The notes: generated by a model from the letters alone, not told the origin. Positions 1-8,210 are shown, numbered from the stretch's first letter. The stretch: DNA of 46,279 nt from an unicellular cyanobacterium SU3 (GCA_002172675.1 NETF01000173.1:97447-143725), one strand, 5' to 3'. Numbers and translations: made by a program.

Positions 1-266
1 AAACTACGACCTAGATAGACTGACTCCCCAGGGTTAGATACCTTTGGTTGGCGACGAATAAATTCTTCTGTTCGATCTCGTAATTTTGGAACACTAATGT
101 TAGCTTTATTAAAAATACTGGTAGCGAGTCCCTCTTGTTCAGTCAGAGACTTCATTAAGTGTTCACTTTCAATTTGTTGCTGACTATTTTGTTTAGCAAT
201 ATCAGGGGTTCGCACAATGGCTTCCCAGGCTTTTTCTGTAAATTGATTAGGATTAGTAGGTTGCAT
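1..266 (-). CDS. clpB: ClpB disaggregase, N-terminal fragment cut by window edge
   Basis: I translated the reverse strand from the ATG at 266-264; it stays open to base 1, giving 88 residues starting MQPTNPNQFTEKAWEAIVRT. This is the Clp N-domain that opens ClpB: an FTEKAWEAI helix, then an E-H-L-M-K-SL-EQ segment as in the double Clp-N repeat. ClpB is a hexameric AAA+ unfoldase that rescues aggregated proteins together with DnaK. The ATPase domains lie outside the window. Cyanobacteria usually carry two ClpB paralogs and I cannot tell which this is. No CIRCE-type heat-shock operator is visible upstream. Confidence 0.85.
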   Translation of the reverse strand, partial: MQPTNPNQFTEKAWEAIVRTPDIAKQNSQQQIESEHLMKSLTEQEGLATSIFNKANISVPKLRDRTEEFIRRQPKVSNPGESVYLGRS

Positions 267-692
267 TGTTAGAATTATCTATAATTAATTACACTGTTAT
301 TGTAATCTGGCTTACTCTTTTAATAACGGCGGTTTACCCTACTTTTCTAGGTTGGGTTTACTCATATCTTGCGCTTTCTATAAAATTGATTAGTGATGAT
401 AGGCAACAGGTTTACACTTAGCTTAGTCGAAGTGCAATAGAACTTTGTTTTGAGTTAAACTGCTTTATAATTGACTGTCTTCTTTTTAGTGACACTGATT
501 CTGAAGTTTAGAAAAATGTTGAAGGATGGGGAAAACTTGACAAATTGTCAGAGAATTGTGTTATCATAATAAATGAGCATCATATATTGAGAGAAAAATA
601 ACTTAGTTAGAATTAACCGTTTTATTGTTTAGTATCGGTAATATTTTCTCCGAAGATCACGCTCGAAACGTCGAAATCAAGATAAATAGTTC
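267..692. other. 426-bp intergenic region between divergent clpB and rbp
   Basis: No credible ORF or RNA gene. The region is AT-rich and carries the putative rbp promoter and palindrome at 537-567, leaving a leader of roughly 120 nt before the rbp start. Long leaders are common for cold-inducible cyanobacterial RRM genes (family knowledge). The first 30 bases next to clpB should hold its ribosome-binding site, but no clear Shine-Dalgarno is visible. Confidence 0.5.
537..567 (+). promoter_or_regulatory. Putative rbp promoter with a palindrome on the -35 box
   Basis: TTGACA at 537-542 matches a -35 box; TATCAT at 562-567 is a plausible -10, although the 19-bp spacer is long. The perfect palindrome TGACA-AAT-TGTCA (538-550) covers most of the -35 element, so a dimeric repressor or activator could bind there. 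Sequence pattern only. Confidence 0.4.
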
Positions 693-938
693 ATGTCAAT
701 TTATGTCGGAAACCTCCCTTACGAGGTAACAGAAGCAGACCTAAACGTTGTTTTTTCGGATTATGGTTCAGTTAAACGAGTCCATGTTCCAACAGATAGA
801 GATACAGGTCGTCCTAGAGGATTTGCGTTTGTAGAATTAGAAGCAAAAGCAGACGAATCCAATGCCATTGATACCCTAGATGGGGCTGAATGGATGGGAC
901 GTACTATGAAGGTAGATGAAGCTCGTCCTCGTAAATAG
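693..938 (+). CDS. rbp: RRM-type RNA-binding protein (cyanobacterial Rbp family)
   Basis: This 81-residue protein is essentially a single RNA recognition motif. RNP2 is IYVGNLPY (residues 3-10) and RNP1 is RGFAFVEL (about 42-49), with the aromatic residues that stack on RNA present. Cyanobacterial Rbp proteins are short cytosolic RNA binders, often cold-induced and implicated in mRNA localisation or stability. This one has only a short basic tail (EARPRK) and lacks the glycine-rich C-terminus of RbpA1-type members. It is monocistronic, with a long leader and a strong terminator right after the stop. Confidence 0.92.
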   Translation: MSIYVGNLPYEVTEADLNVVFSDYGSVKRVHVPTDRDTGRPRGFAFVELEAKADESNAIDTLDGAEWMGRTMKVDEARPRK

Positions 939-960
939 GATTATTAACCATATACTTTCT

Positions 961-996
961 AAGAGATTCACCTAATATCGGATGAATCTCTTTTTT
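961..996 (+). terminator. Intrinsic terminator of rbp
   Basis: AAGAGATTCA (961-970) pairs perfectly with TGAATCTCTT (983-992) around a 12-nt loop and runs into a T-tract (991-996). It lies 22 bp after the rbp stop and just before the convergent DUF1997 stop. Confidence 0.85.
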
Positions 997-1001
997 ATTG
1001 T

Positions 1002-1613
1002 TTAAGATTCGGGACAAGGTTCCCCAAAACGACCAACCTCTTCATTTTTAAGAGATTCAGATTGAGCATCAACCCACTGATGATAATCTTGTGATAATTG
1101 GTTTTGAAGACGGTTTTTAATGCGACTGAGAACCCCTCTTAAAAGACCATTGCCCGTCATTTTTAATAAAGAGTCAGGGGTTAATCTTAATGCAGGAGGT
1201 AAATCAACTTCAACCATTAAGTTGGCTTGTCCTTCTAGATAGGTTTTCCCCTCCTTTTCTTGAGGAGAGAGTTTCCCTTTAAGGGTTAGAGAAAAGCGAT
1301 CATTAATATAATCAATTCCCCGAATCTCACAATCTTGGGATCTTAAAAAAACCGTTCCCTTACTATTAGACCAAACTCCTAAAATAACCGTCGGTTGAAA
1401 ATGATACATCTCCATAAAATTCAAAGGACGCATCTTCAGACGAAACTCACTATCCGATAACTGTTCCATCAACTTCGGATCAGCGATCGCCTTGACTAAT
1501 CGTTGCGGTTGTCTAAGATAATGGTGAATAGGAATAGGAGTCCGTTTAACGGGTAAAGAAAGGGACTCGGACGCTTTAAACTGAATTGGGTGTGAAAATT
1601 TTTGATTAGGCAT
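1002..1613 (-). CDS. DUF1997 family protein
   Basis: A 203-residue soluble protein with the features I associate with DUF1997, a family of cyanobacteria and plastids. After a basic, proline-rich N-terminus (PVKRTPIPIHHYL) comes a lipid-binding-like START/SRPBCC-type region: a string of beta strands at about 55-145 and a C-terminal helix ending in QDYHQWVDAQ. No signal peptide, membrane segment or catalytic motif is visible. The biochemical role of the family is not established. The gene faces rbp and shares its intergenic terminator region; its start lies 203 bp from the divergent apcF. Confidence 0.75.
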   Translation of the reverse strand: MPNQKFSHPIQFKASESLSLPVKRTPIPIHHYLRQPQRLVKAIADPKLMEQLSDSEFRLKMRPLNFMEMYHFQPTVILGVWSNSKGTVFLRSQDCEIRGIDYINDRFSLTLKGKLSPQEKEGKTYLEGQANLMVEVDLPPALRLTPDSLLKMTGNGLLRGVLSRIKNRLQNQLSQDYHQWVDAQSESLKNEEVGRFGEPCPES

Positions 1614-1706
1614 TGAAAATGTTATGAGTTCTATCGTAGTGTGATAAGAAATACACTACACGAAGATTGGTAAAATCTATAATTTTGCTTAAGAACCTAT
1701 TCTAAC

Positions 1707-1733
1707 ACCCCTAGACTTAAGGGATCTAGGGGT
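1707..1733 (+). promoter_or_regulatory. Hairpin in the apcF upstream region
   Basis: ACCCCTAGA (1707-1715) is a perfect inverted repeat of TCTAGGGGT (1725-1733) with a 9-nt loop, about 85 nt before the apcF start. No T-run follows, so it is more likely a leader stem or a protein-binding palindrome than a terminator. Confidence 0.35.
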
Positions 1734-1816
1734 TTATGATGAGATAAATTCCTTCTCATTGGAAAAAGCCGGCTTCTTGGTAAGCCATAAAAAATTGTTG
1801 TTGGGAGAAAACTTTA

Positions 1817-2326
1817 ATGCGAGATGCCGTTACCACGTTAATTAAAAACTATGATCTAACCGGCCGTTATTTAGATCGCGATGCCATGGCCAACCTCAAA
1901 TCTTATTTTGAGTCAGGAAACGATCGCATCACCGTAGCCGCCTTAATTAACGCCAATTCCCCTGCGATCGTTAAAGAAGCAGGACTTCAACTATTTGAGG
2001 AAGTTCCAGAACTGATTCGTCCAGGGGGTAACGCCTACACCACCCGTCGTTATTCGGCTTGTTTACGGGACATGGATTATTATTTGCGTTATGCCAGTTA
2101 CGCTTTAGTAGCAGGAGATCCCGCCGTCCTCGATGAACGGGTTCTGCAAGGGTTACGCGAAACCTATAACTCCTTAGGCGTTCCCATTGCCCCCACTGTT
2201 CGGGGTATCCAAATAATGAAAGAAAAGATCAAAGCCATGGCTGCCGATGCAGGGGTTGAAGACACTTCTTTTGTGGATCAACCCTTTGATCACATGAGTC
2301 GTGAGTTTAGTGAAATCTCTGTTTAA
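1817..2326 (+). CDS. apcF: Allophycocyanin beta-18 subunit ApcF
   Basis: This 169-residue phycobiliprotein is the minor core subunit that replaces one ApcB next to the core-membrane linker ApcE in the terminal-emitter trimer of the phycobilisome. The phycocyanobilin attachment cysteine is C82 in the segment YSACLRDMDYYLRYASYAL. N72 in RPGGNAY is the site usually gamma-N-methylated in beta subunits. Length and the globin-like helix pattern match the family. It stands apart from the main apcABC cluster, as apcF usually does. Confusion with apcB is possible, but the C-terminus (VDQPFDHMSREFSEISV) is longer than in ApcB. Confidence 0.9.
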   Translation: MRDAVTTLIKNYDLTGRYLDRDAMANLKSYFESGNDRITVAALINANSPAIVKEAGLQLFEEVPELIRPGGNAYTTRRYSACLRDMDYYLRYASYALVAGDPAVLDERVLQGLRETYNSLGVPIAPTVRGIQIMKEKIKAMAADAGVEDTSFVDQPFDHMSREFSEISV

Positions 2327-2337
2327 TGACTTTTTTA

Positions 2338-2387
2338 AATAAGAAAAGCGATCGCCTGTCATCAGTCAAGCGATCGCTTTTTCTTAT
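2338..2387 (+). terminator. apcF terminator built from two HIP1 octamers
   Basis: A long near-perfect stem: the left arm runs from about 2338 to GCGATCGC at 2348-2355, and the right arm starts with GCGATCGC at 2370-2377 and continues TTTTTCTTAT to 2387. The loop is about 14 nt. It lies 12 bp after the apcF stop. Each arm ends in a HIP1 palindrome. Confidence 0.8.
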
Positions 2388-2512
2388 AGATAGAAAAGAG
2401 GATAACTTCAGAACATTTACCCATCACCTAGGCTTTTGTGCCAAAAATTGTTAAAATATTACAAAGTCTGTAACAATCAGACTCTTTAGAACTTTTTTAG
2501 TGACTAAGATCC

Positions 2513-2839
2513 ATGCGTAAGAGACTATCCATCGGCATTCAAGGGATGGCCACTTCAACCTCAACTGCCCCAAAAGGATCAACAGTTATTGATCGCAAAA
2601 CCTACCCTAACTATAAGGTAATTGTCCTCAATGACGACTTTAACACCTTCGATCATGTGGCTAATTGTTTAATGAAGTATATTCCGGGGATGAGTAGCGA
2701 TCGCGCTTGGGAACTCACCGAACAAATTCATTTTGAAGGGTTAGCCATTGTCTGGACTGGTCCCCAAGAACAAGCAGAATTGTACCATCAACAACTACGT
2801 CGTGAAGGGTTGACTATGGCCCCTCTGGAGGAAGCATAA
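2513..2839 (+). CDS. clpS: ClpS adaptor protein
   Basis: The 108-residue product carries the ClpS core from about residue 27: YKVIVLNDDFNTFDHV, where the NDD(F) motif binds N-degron amines, then a helix with M34-type spacing and the C-terminal GLTMAPLEEA strand. ClpS delivers N-degron substrates to ClpC/ClpAP-type ATPases for degradation. The N-terminal extension (STAPKGSTVIDRK) is flexible. An in-frame ATG at 2546 (MATSTS) is an equally good start, since neither site has a properly spaced Shine-Dalgarno. It is followed after 3 bp by the DUF2103 gene, so they are probably cotranscribed. Confidence 0.88.
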   Translation: MRKRLSIGIQGMATSTSTAPKGSTVIDRKTYPNYKVIVLNDDFNTFDHVANCLMKYIPGMSSDRAWELTEQIHFEGLAIVWTGPQEQAELYHQQLRREGLTMAPLEEA

Positions 2840-2842
2840 ATT

Positions 2843-3133
2843 ATGACCCAAGGGGACAAAGGAAGGCTAGTCTGGAACCATTCGACTCATCTTGATGGGT
2901 TAATTCCTATCTTAGAAAAGTTAATTAATTATACAGGAATCAGTACCGTTACCCCTGGGGTCATTAGTCGCGCTAAAGGCCATTGTCCCCATTTAAAATT
3001 AAGGGTTTCCGTTCCTATTCGTGGCGGTTATAAGGCGATCGCACGACAAGGAAAAACAGTACAAGAGGTCTTTATTGTTACCGATTTAAGTCAACAAGAA
3101 TTAGAATCAGCCATTCAACAAGTGTTAAGTTAA
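2843..3133 (+). CDS. DUF2103 predicted metal-binding protein
   Basis: A 96-residue protein of the DUF2103 family, described in databases as predicted metal-binding and commonly found after clpS in cyanobacteria. Candidate ligands are visible: H13 and H16 (WNHSTHLDG), and H47, C48 and H50 (KGHCPHLK). No signal peptide. It starts 3 bp after clpS and ends 13 bp before the pentapeptide gene, suggesting a three-gene operon. A role beside ClpS in proteolysis is inferred only from this linkage. Confidence 0.75.
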   Translation: MTQGDKGRLVWNHSTHLDGLIPILEKLINYTGISTVTPGVISRAKGHCPHLKLRVSVPIRGGYKAIARQGKTVQEVFIVTDLSQQELESAIQQVLS

Positions 3134-3146
3134 ATTATTTTTAGGA

Positions 3147-5108
3147 ATGAGAAATAAACGATGGGAAACGGTTATCAAGTTAGCTTGTGTCTTATTCGTC
3201 TTAATATTTCTCTTAATTGCCTATCCTTCTTCTATTGTAGCTGATGTAGAAAGGTCAGCTTTAACCCCTGAATTACTTCAACAAAGAATCAAGTCTCCTC
3301 AACTTCAAGAAGGAATTTTAACCCTTGATTTGACTTATTTAGAGATTGATTTAACTGCAGATAATAATGAATTTAAAGAAGAATTTTATTATCAATTACA
3401 AAATTTTTTAAATCATTCTGATAAAGCTATTGGTTTAGATTTTAGCCATTCTTTAATTAAAGGAGATTTAAGTAGTAGTCGTTTAGGTATTTCAACTATA
3501 CTTTCACCCGAAGCATTACCACAAAATTTTACTCAAACTGAACAAAAAATCATAGAATCTGATCCGCAATTTTCTGCCCAATCTTTAGACTCTATGAGTT
3601 CAGTTATTTTGTTTCGTGGATCGTTAAAATTAAACGAATCTAAACTCACAGGAAAAGTTAACTTTTCTAATACTTTATTTTTACAAAAAATCGAAGCTAA
3701 ACAAGCCAATTTTAACCAAGAAATTAATTTTAATAATGCTGATTTTGGTAGAAAAGTAGATTTCAGTGAGTCAGTTTTTAAAGAAACTGCTAACTTTAAT
3801 GGGACTCAATTTCAAGAAGCAGTTAAATTCTATCAAGTTCAATTTTTAGGAGAAGCCACTTTTAATTATACTCAGTTTAAGCAAGCTGCCGATTTTAGTG
3901 AAGTTGTTTTTAATAAAGTTGTCAATTTTAGTCATACGTCTTGGTCAGATACCAGTAAATTTATTAGTCTTAATTGTCGCGATCGCATTTTATTTTCTAA
4001 TAGTCTTTTTTTAGATTCAATCAACTTATCCAATTCAACTTTTGAGAAAAGTATTGTCTTTCGTAATTCTTATTTTAGAAATACTATCAATCTCAAAGAT
4101 ATTAAATTATTAGGAATTATGGATTTTAGTAATGCTGAATTTTTAAAAGAAAAAGCGATTAATATTGCTGGTTTTGCCTTTGACTCAGATACGGCTAAAG
4201 TTTTAGGAAATACGGGAGAAATTGCTCAATTTATGTATCTTAATAGTATTGAAGGAAATGAAAGCGTTTTAAGAAATTTTATTCAAAATTTTCGAGATTC
4301 AGAACAGATACCTGATGCGAATCAATTAGAATATAAAAAACAGAAACTAACTAAACAGCAATTATCAGAAAATATTATTAGAACCCCCTATAAAGATTAT
4401 TGGCGACTTAGCTTTAGTCAAAAACTGGGACATTGGTTATTATTAAATATTCTATTATTATTAAGTCAATATGGAACTAATTTTAGTTTATTGTTAGGGG
4501 TTGGTTTAATTTCTATTGGTTATTTTGGGGTTTTATTTTGGTTTGTAGATCGGTGGCGCAGACGTTTACCGACTCCAATTGTCCCTAATCTTTATGATAT
4601 CATTTGTATGGTGAGTAGTGGCTCCTCTTTATTAGTCATTGGAACCATAGAAATTTTTAATTCTGCTGAATACCCTTTTATTACTTTACTGTGTTTAAGT
4701 CTAATTTTAATTCCGCTTCCTTTATCTTTAGTAAGCTTAATGTATGAACGCGGAAGATATCATGATCTAATGGAAAGTTCTTATTTTCTGTTAGATGGAG
4801 GATTTCGACAATTACAATTATTAATTGTTCGTTTGCCAGTGATTCCTGAATTTCATTTTTTCCGCGATCGCTTCACTCCTTTAGTATGGGAAAGACGCTG
4901 GAATTGGTTAAATTATTATGATTTTAGTTTAAACAATTTTCTAAAATTAGGGTTCAATGATATTCGACTCAGAGATCAACATCTTCCTGGTTTAATCTCT
5001 ACTTTAGTCTGGTATCAATGGACATTAGGAATACTCTATATTGCTTTATTATTTTGGACCCTTTCTCGTACCATTCCAGGGTTAAATTTATTGATTTATT
5101 TGAAATAA
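3147..5108 (+). CDS. Membrane-anchored pentapeptide-repeat protein
   Basis: This 653-residue protein begins with a hydrophobic signal or anchor (residues about 10-30). A pentapeptide-repeat region follows at about 150-335, with units such as ANFNQ, INFNN, ADFGR, VDFSE and ANFNG, which would fold as a right-handed quadrilateral beta helix. The C-terminal half has several membrane segments: about 430-468 (probably two), 485-505, 510-535 and 620-640. The beta helix is therefore predicted to sit outside the cytoplasm, tethered to the membrane. The function of this architecture is unknown to me. It is the third gene of the clpS-DUF2103 run. Confidence 0.7.
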   Translation: MRNKRWETVIKLACVLFVLIFLLIAYPSSIVADVERSALTPELLQQRIKSPQLQEGILTLDLTYLEIDLTADNNEFKEEFYYQLQNFLNHSDKAIGLDFSHSLIKGDLSSSRLGISTILSPEALPQNFTQTEQKIIESDPQFSAQSLDSMSSVILFRGSLKLNESKLTGKVNFSNTLFLQKIEAKQANFNQEINFNNADFGRKVDFSESVFKETANFNGTQFQEAVKFYQVQFLGEATFNYTQFKQAADFSEVVFNKVVNFSHTSWSDTSKFISLNCRDRILFSNSLFLDSINLSNSTFEKSIVFRNSYFRNTINLKDIKLLGIMDFSNAEFLKEKAINIAGFAFDSDTAKVLGNTGEIAQFMYLNSIEGNESVLRNFIQNFRDSEQIPDANQLEYKKQKLTKQQLSENIIRTPYKDYWRLSFSQKLGHWLLLNILLLLSQYGTNFSLLLGVGLISIGYFGVLFWFVDRWRRRLPTPIVPNLYDIICMVSSGSSLLVIGTIEIFNSAEYPFITLLCLSLILIPLPLSLVSLMYERGRYHDLMESSYFLLDGGFRQLQLLIVRLPVIPEFHFFRDRFTPLVWERRWNWLNYYDFSLNNFLKLGFNDIRLRDQHLPGLISTLVWYQWTLGILYIALLFWTLSRTIPGLNLLIYLK

Positions 5109-5145
5109 ACTATAATTTAAGTAAACTTAATAACGATAGATTAAT

Positions 5146-5461
5146 ATGACTTTAGCATTACTAAGCGACTATTTCCCCTTGGAATTAGAAAAAGGCGATC
5201 GTGAAGAAAAATTTATCACCTCTGGTGTAACTTGGCAAGCTTATGAATCATTGTTGACATCGTTAGGTAATCGTTCTTGTTATCGTATTGCTTATCTATT
5301 AGAAACCTTAGAAATTATATCTCCTAGTCACAGTCAAATCTAACAGTCAAGTCTTACCTAATCTTGACCTTAATTTAATGGCAGAATATGTAACAATCAA
5401 TGATCCTTTAGAAGTTATCACCCAATGGCGTAAACAAGTTAAAAGTAAGACAAGCTTGTAG
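5146..5461 (+). pseudogene. Uma2-family (DUF820) gene with internal deletion
   Basis: Reading from 5146 gives 65 residues matching only the N-terminus of a Uma2-family protein (EEKFITSGVTWQAYESLLTS, then LETLEIISPS), ending at TAA 5341-5343. Shifting frame at 5342 immediately gives a typical Uma2 C-terminus (SQVLPNLDLNLMAEYV ... DPLEVITQWRKQ) ending at TAG 5459-5461. The central endonuclease-like core (about 90-100 residues in relatives) is missing. CAGTCAA occurs on both sides of the junction (5331-5337 and 5344-5350), consistent with slippage or microhomology deletion. Non-functional relic. Confidence 0.75.
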
Positions 5462-5490
5462 ACTTTAACAACGATAAATTAGTCTAAACT

Positions 5491-5556
5491 GTCATTGCGA
5501 GGGATAATATAAACAGCAAGCTTTGATTTTCACTAAAAACCCCGAAGCAATCTCTA
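5491..5556. repeat. Dispersed-repeat-like CATTGCGAG...GAAGCAATC element
   Basis: GTCATTGCGAGGG near 5491 and CGAAGCAATCTC near 5543-5556 form the ends of a short element. It resembles the intergenic repeats seen in many bacterial genomes that begin CATTGCGAG and end GAAGCAATC. Only one copy is visible here. Confidence 0.35.
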
Positions 5557-5599
5557 ATAACACCCCTACAATTTTTAATTCTAAATTCTACATTCTAAA

Positions 5600-5752
5600 T
5601 TATTCCTCATCACTAGGGTTATTCACTTCTTCTTTAAAACCTCGTAATGTTTTACCCAAAGATGATCCTATCTCTGGGATTTTTTTTGGACCAAAAATTA
5701 ATAAAGCAACAACCAGAATAATAGCGACTTCGGGCCATCCTAGTCCAAACAT
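5600..5752 (-). CDS. tatA: Tat translocase pore protein TatA (short form)
   Basis: I read this on the reverse strand from ATG 5752-5750 to TAA at 5602-5600: 50 residues starting MFGLGWPEVAIILVVALLIF, then GPKKIPEIGSSLGKTLRGFKEE and an acidic tail. This is the complete TatA/TatE pattern: one N-terminal membrane helix, the FGPKK(I)P hinge, and an amphipathic helix. GGAG nine bases upstream supports the start. TatA oligomers form the passage for folded proteins with twin-arginine signals; the DUF839 protein at 17546 is a candidate client. The gene is divergent from pcyA. Confidence 0.9.
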   Translation of the reverse strand: MFGLGWPEVAIILVVALLIFGPKKIPEIGSSLGKTLRGFKEEVNNPSDEE

Positions 5753-5853
5753 AGATATCTCCAAAAGTTAAGTTATGTCTGCATTATGACATTAGGGTAC
5801 AGTCTTCAGTATATCCTGAGAATACTGTCTTTTGTTGCATCTATTACTGACAC

Positions 5854-6594
5854 ATGACTACTGTAAAAACCTCACCCACAACCTTATCCCTACATCCGTT
5901 GATTCATCAGTTAGCTGAGGTTATTATCTCTAATTGGCAAGAATATTTAGAGTTAAGTCCCTACGAGTTACCCGATGGTTTAGGCTATGTAGAAGGAAAA
6001 TTAGAAGGGGAGAAACTGGTGATTGAAAATCGTTGTTATCAATCTCCCCAATTTCGGAAAATGCACTTAGAATTAGCTAAAGTAGGGCAAGGATTAGATA
6101 TTCTGCACTGTGTCATGTTTCCTAACCCTGATTATGCTTTACCCATGTTTGGCTGTGATATTGTCGCAGGAAAAGGAGGGGTGAGTGCCGCGATCGCAGA
6201 TTTATCGCCGGCTAATCCTGAGTTAAGTTTATCTAATAACTATCGTCAACCGTTATCTCAACTAGAAACTCCTCACTTTTCTGATCAAAGAGAATTACCA
6301 GAATGGGGTGATATTTTCTCAGAATATTGTTTATTTATTCGTCCCCATACCCCAGAAGAAGAAAAATTATTTCTTAAGCGAGTCAGCGACTTTTTAAGGG
6401 TTCATTGTCAGCAAGCAAACCAGTCTCAACCTGTTTCAACGCAACAACGGGAATTTAATATACAAGGCCAAGAATATTACTGTCGCAAGCAACAACAGAA
6501 CGATAAAACCCGTCGTGTTTTAGAGAAAGCCTTTGGGGAAGCCTGGGCCAATCAATATATGACTAAAGTCCTATTTGATATCCCTAACTATTAA
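5854..6594 (+). CDS. pcyA: Phycocyanobilin:ferredoxin oxidoreductase PcyA
   Basis: A 246-residue ferredoxin-dependent bilin reductase. It performs the four-electron reduction of biliverdin IXalpha to phycocyanobilin, the chromophore for phycobiliproteins and phytochromes. The catalytic residues are where expected, shifted by three from the Synechocystis enzyme: E73 (HLEL), H85 (ILHC) and D102 (CDIVAG). The start is the ATG at 5854, 101 bp from the divergent tatA. It supplies the pigment bound by ApcF and ApcD, encoded either side of it. Confidence 0.95.
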   Translation: MTTVKTSPTTLSLHPLIHQLAEVIISNWQEYLELSPYELPDGLGYVEGKLEGEKLVIENRCYQSPQFRKMHLELAKVGQGLDILHCVMFPNPDYALPMFGCDIVAGKGGVSAAIADLSPANPELSLSNNYRQPLSQLETPHFSDQRELPEWGDIFSEYCLFIRPHTPEEEKLFLKRVSDFLRVHCQQANQSQPVSTQQREFNIQGQEYYCRKQQQNDKTRRVLEKAFGEAWANQYMTKVLFDIPNY

Positions 6595-6721
6595 CTTATG
6601 ATAGTGAGTAGTTACCAGTTACTGGCTACCAGTTATTCAGTTAAATTTATAATTAATTGTTGGCTGCTGGCTTTTAGCTGCTAACTGTTGATTGTGTATT
6701 GATACGAGGAATTGATTAATA

Positions 6722-7312
6722 ATGAATGAAAAGGCCAAATTACTAGAAACCATTGCAGGGAAAAATAGAGGTTTATTAGCCTCAGAAATGGATCGAGTTA
6801 GGGTATTATCAGCCATTGAACAATTAGAAGATCATAACCCCAATCCCAACCCCATCAAAACCCCTGAATTATTAGAGGGAAATTGGCGATTATTATATAC
6901 AACCAGTAAGGGAATTTTAGGATTAGATAAGTTCCCTGTGCTTCAATTGGGGCAAATTTATCAATGTATTCGAGTCGAAGAAGCTAAACTGTATAATATT
7001 GCAGAGATTGTCGGGGTTCCTTTATTAGAAGGACTTGTTAGTGTTGCAGCGAGATTTGAACCGACATCGGATAAAAGAGTGCAAGTTAAATTTGAAAGGT
7101 ATATTGCAGGATTACAAAAGCTTTTAGGGTATCAATCTCCTAATAAGTTAATTAAGGAAATTGAAAAAGGAAAAAAGTTTTTTCCCTTAGATTTTAGTAT
7201 CGAAAATCGAGAACAACAAGGATGGTTAGAAATTACTTACATCGATGATGATTTACGCATAGGAAGAGGAAACGAAGGCAGTGTTTTTGTCTTATCCAAA
7301 GAAAAAAAATAA
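6722..7312 (+). CDS. PAP/fibrillin family protein
   Basis: A 196-residue protein of the plastid lipid-associated protein (fibrillin) family. It has the signature GNWRLLYTTSKGILG at about 58-72, a lipocalin-like strand-rich body, and a C-terminal segment ending DDDLRIGRGNEGSVFVLSK, the conserved fibrillin motif 2. Cyanobacterial members associate with thylakoids and affect photoprotection and carotenoid or lipid handling; the ligand is not established. No transit or signal peptide, as expected. It lies 127 bp after pcyA, so cotranscription is uncertain. Confidence 0.85.
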   Translation: MNEKAKLLETIAGKNRGLLASEMDRVRVLSAIEQLEDHNPNPNPIKTPELLEGNWRLLYTTSKGILGLDKFPVLQLGQIYQCIRVEEAKLYNIAEIVGVPLLEGLVSVAARFEPTSDKRVQVKFERYIAGLQKLLGYQSPNKLIKEIEKGKKFFPLDFSIENREQQGWLEITYIDDDLRIGRGNEGSVFVLSKEKK

Positions 7313-7543
7313 GATCATTTTTGATCAATTATATAAATAGACACTTGCATCAAACATCAAACGTTTCCCACTCTTCTATGTTACTGAGCTTGCTTTGTCC
7401 TGAGCTTGTCCAAGGGTCGAAGTACACTCACCGAAGTGAAACTATTCAAACACCCAATTGAAAACTACTATAACATTCCTGTGCGTTTGTCCTCGATTTC
7501 AAGATAAACTACAGTATGATATAAGATTGTTGTTGATATCATT

Positions 7544-8029
7544 ATGAGCGTAGTTAGCCAAGTTATTCTAAAAGCAGACGATGAACTCCGATATCCTAGC
7601 AGTGGTGAACTCAAGGGTATCCAAGCGTTTCTGAGTACAGGAGAACAGCGTGTTCGCATCGCTGAGACTCTTGCTGAAAACGAAAAGAAAATCGTTGATC
7701 AGGCTCAGAAAAAATTGTTTCAAAAACGCCCTGATTTTCGCTCCCCTGGGGGTAATGCCTACGGCCAAAAGCAGTATAATCAGTGTTTACGAGATTATGG
7801 CTGGTATTTGCGCTTAGTCACCTACGGGGTGTTAGCAGGAAGCAAAGAACCCATTGAAAAAATTGGTTTGATTGGAGTTAAAGAAATGTATAACTCCCTA
7901 AATGTTCCTGTTCCTGGGATGGTAGAAGCGATTCGCTGCCTCAAAGAAGCAGCTTTAGGACTATTGAATAATGAGGATGCAGAAGAAACTGCTCCCTATT
8001 TCGATTATATGATTCAGACGATGTCCTAA
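7544..8029 (+). CDS. apcD: Allophycocyanin-B alpha subunit ApcD
   Basis: A 161-residue phycobiliprotein. The chromophore cysteine is C81 in [19 protein letters not shown], and the [10 protein letters not shown] loop and helices A-H are intact. ApcD is the red-shifted terminal emitter of the phycobilisome core and passes energy to photosystem I. Its sequence ([22 protein letters not shown] at the N-terminus) distinguishes it from ApcA. It is monocistronic, with a terminator at 8122-8150. Confidence 0.93.
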   Translation: MSVVSQVILKADDELRYPSSGELKGIQAFLSTGEQRVRIAETLAENEKKIVDQAQKKLFQKRPDFRSPGGNAYGQKQYNQCLRDYGWYLRLVTYGVLAGSKEPIEKIGLIGVKEMYNSLNVPVPGMVEAIRCLKEAALGLLNNEDAEETAPYFDYMIQTMS

Positions 8030-8121
8030 GGTTGCATCTGTAAAACTATAGCACTATGCACTAGACGATGGGCGATCCCTTTTTAGACTGTCCTTATTTT
8101 AATGTATAGTGCCATAGATAG

Positions 8122-8150
8122 AAAAGACACGAGATCATCGTGTCTTTTTT
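8122..8150 (+). terminator. Intrinsic terminator of apcD
   Basis: AAAAGACACGA (8122-8132) pairs perfectly with TCGTGTCTTTT (8138-8148) over a 5-nt loop, ending in a run of six T. It lies about 95 bp after the apcD stop. A second, weaker inverted repeat (around 8047-8060 with 8103-8118) precedes it. Confidence 0.85.
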
Positions 8151-8210
8151 GATTGAAAGAAAAATATAAATTTTTTCTCGTCATCAACTCCCCATCGTTA
8201 AAATGAAACT

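Noticed and set aside
267-300. CIRCE heat-shock operator upstream of clpB
   Set aside because: No TTAGCACTC/GAGTGCTAA dyad is present.
5523-5771. 82-residue plus-strand ORF
   Set aside because: It overlaps the clearly recognisable tatA on the other strand and has no family resemblance.
7385-7440. GAGCTTG...GTCGAAGT repeats upstream of apcD as operators
   Set aside because: They resemble generic dispersed intergenic repeats and are not placed like operators; function cannot be supported.
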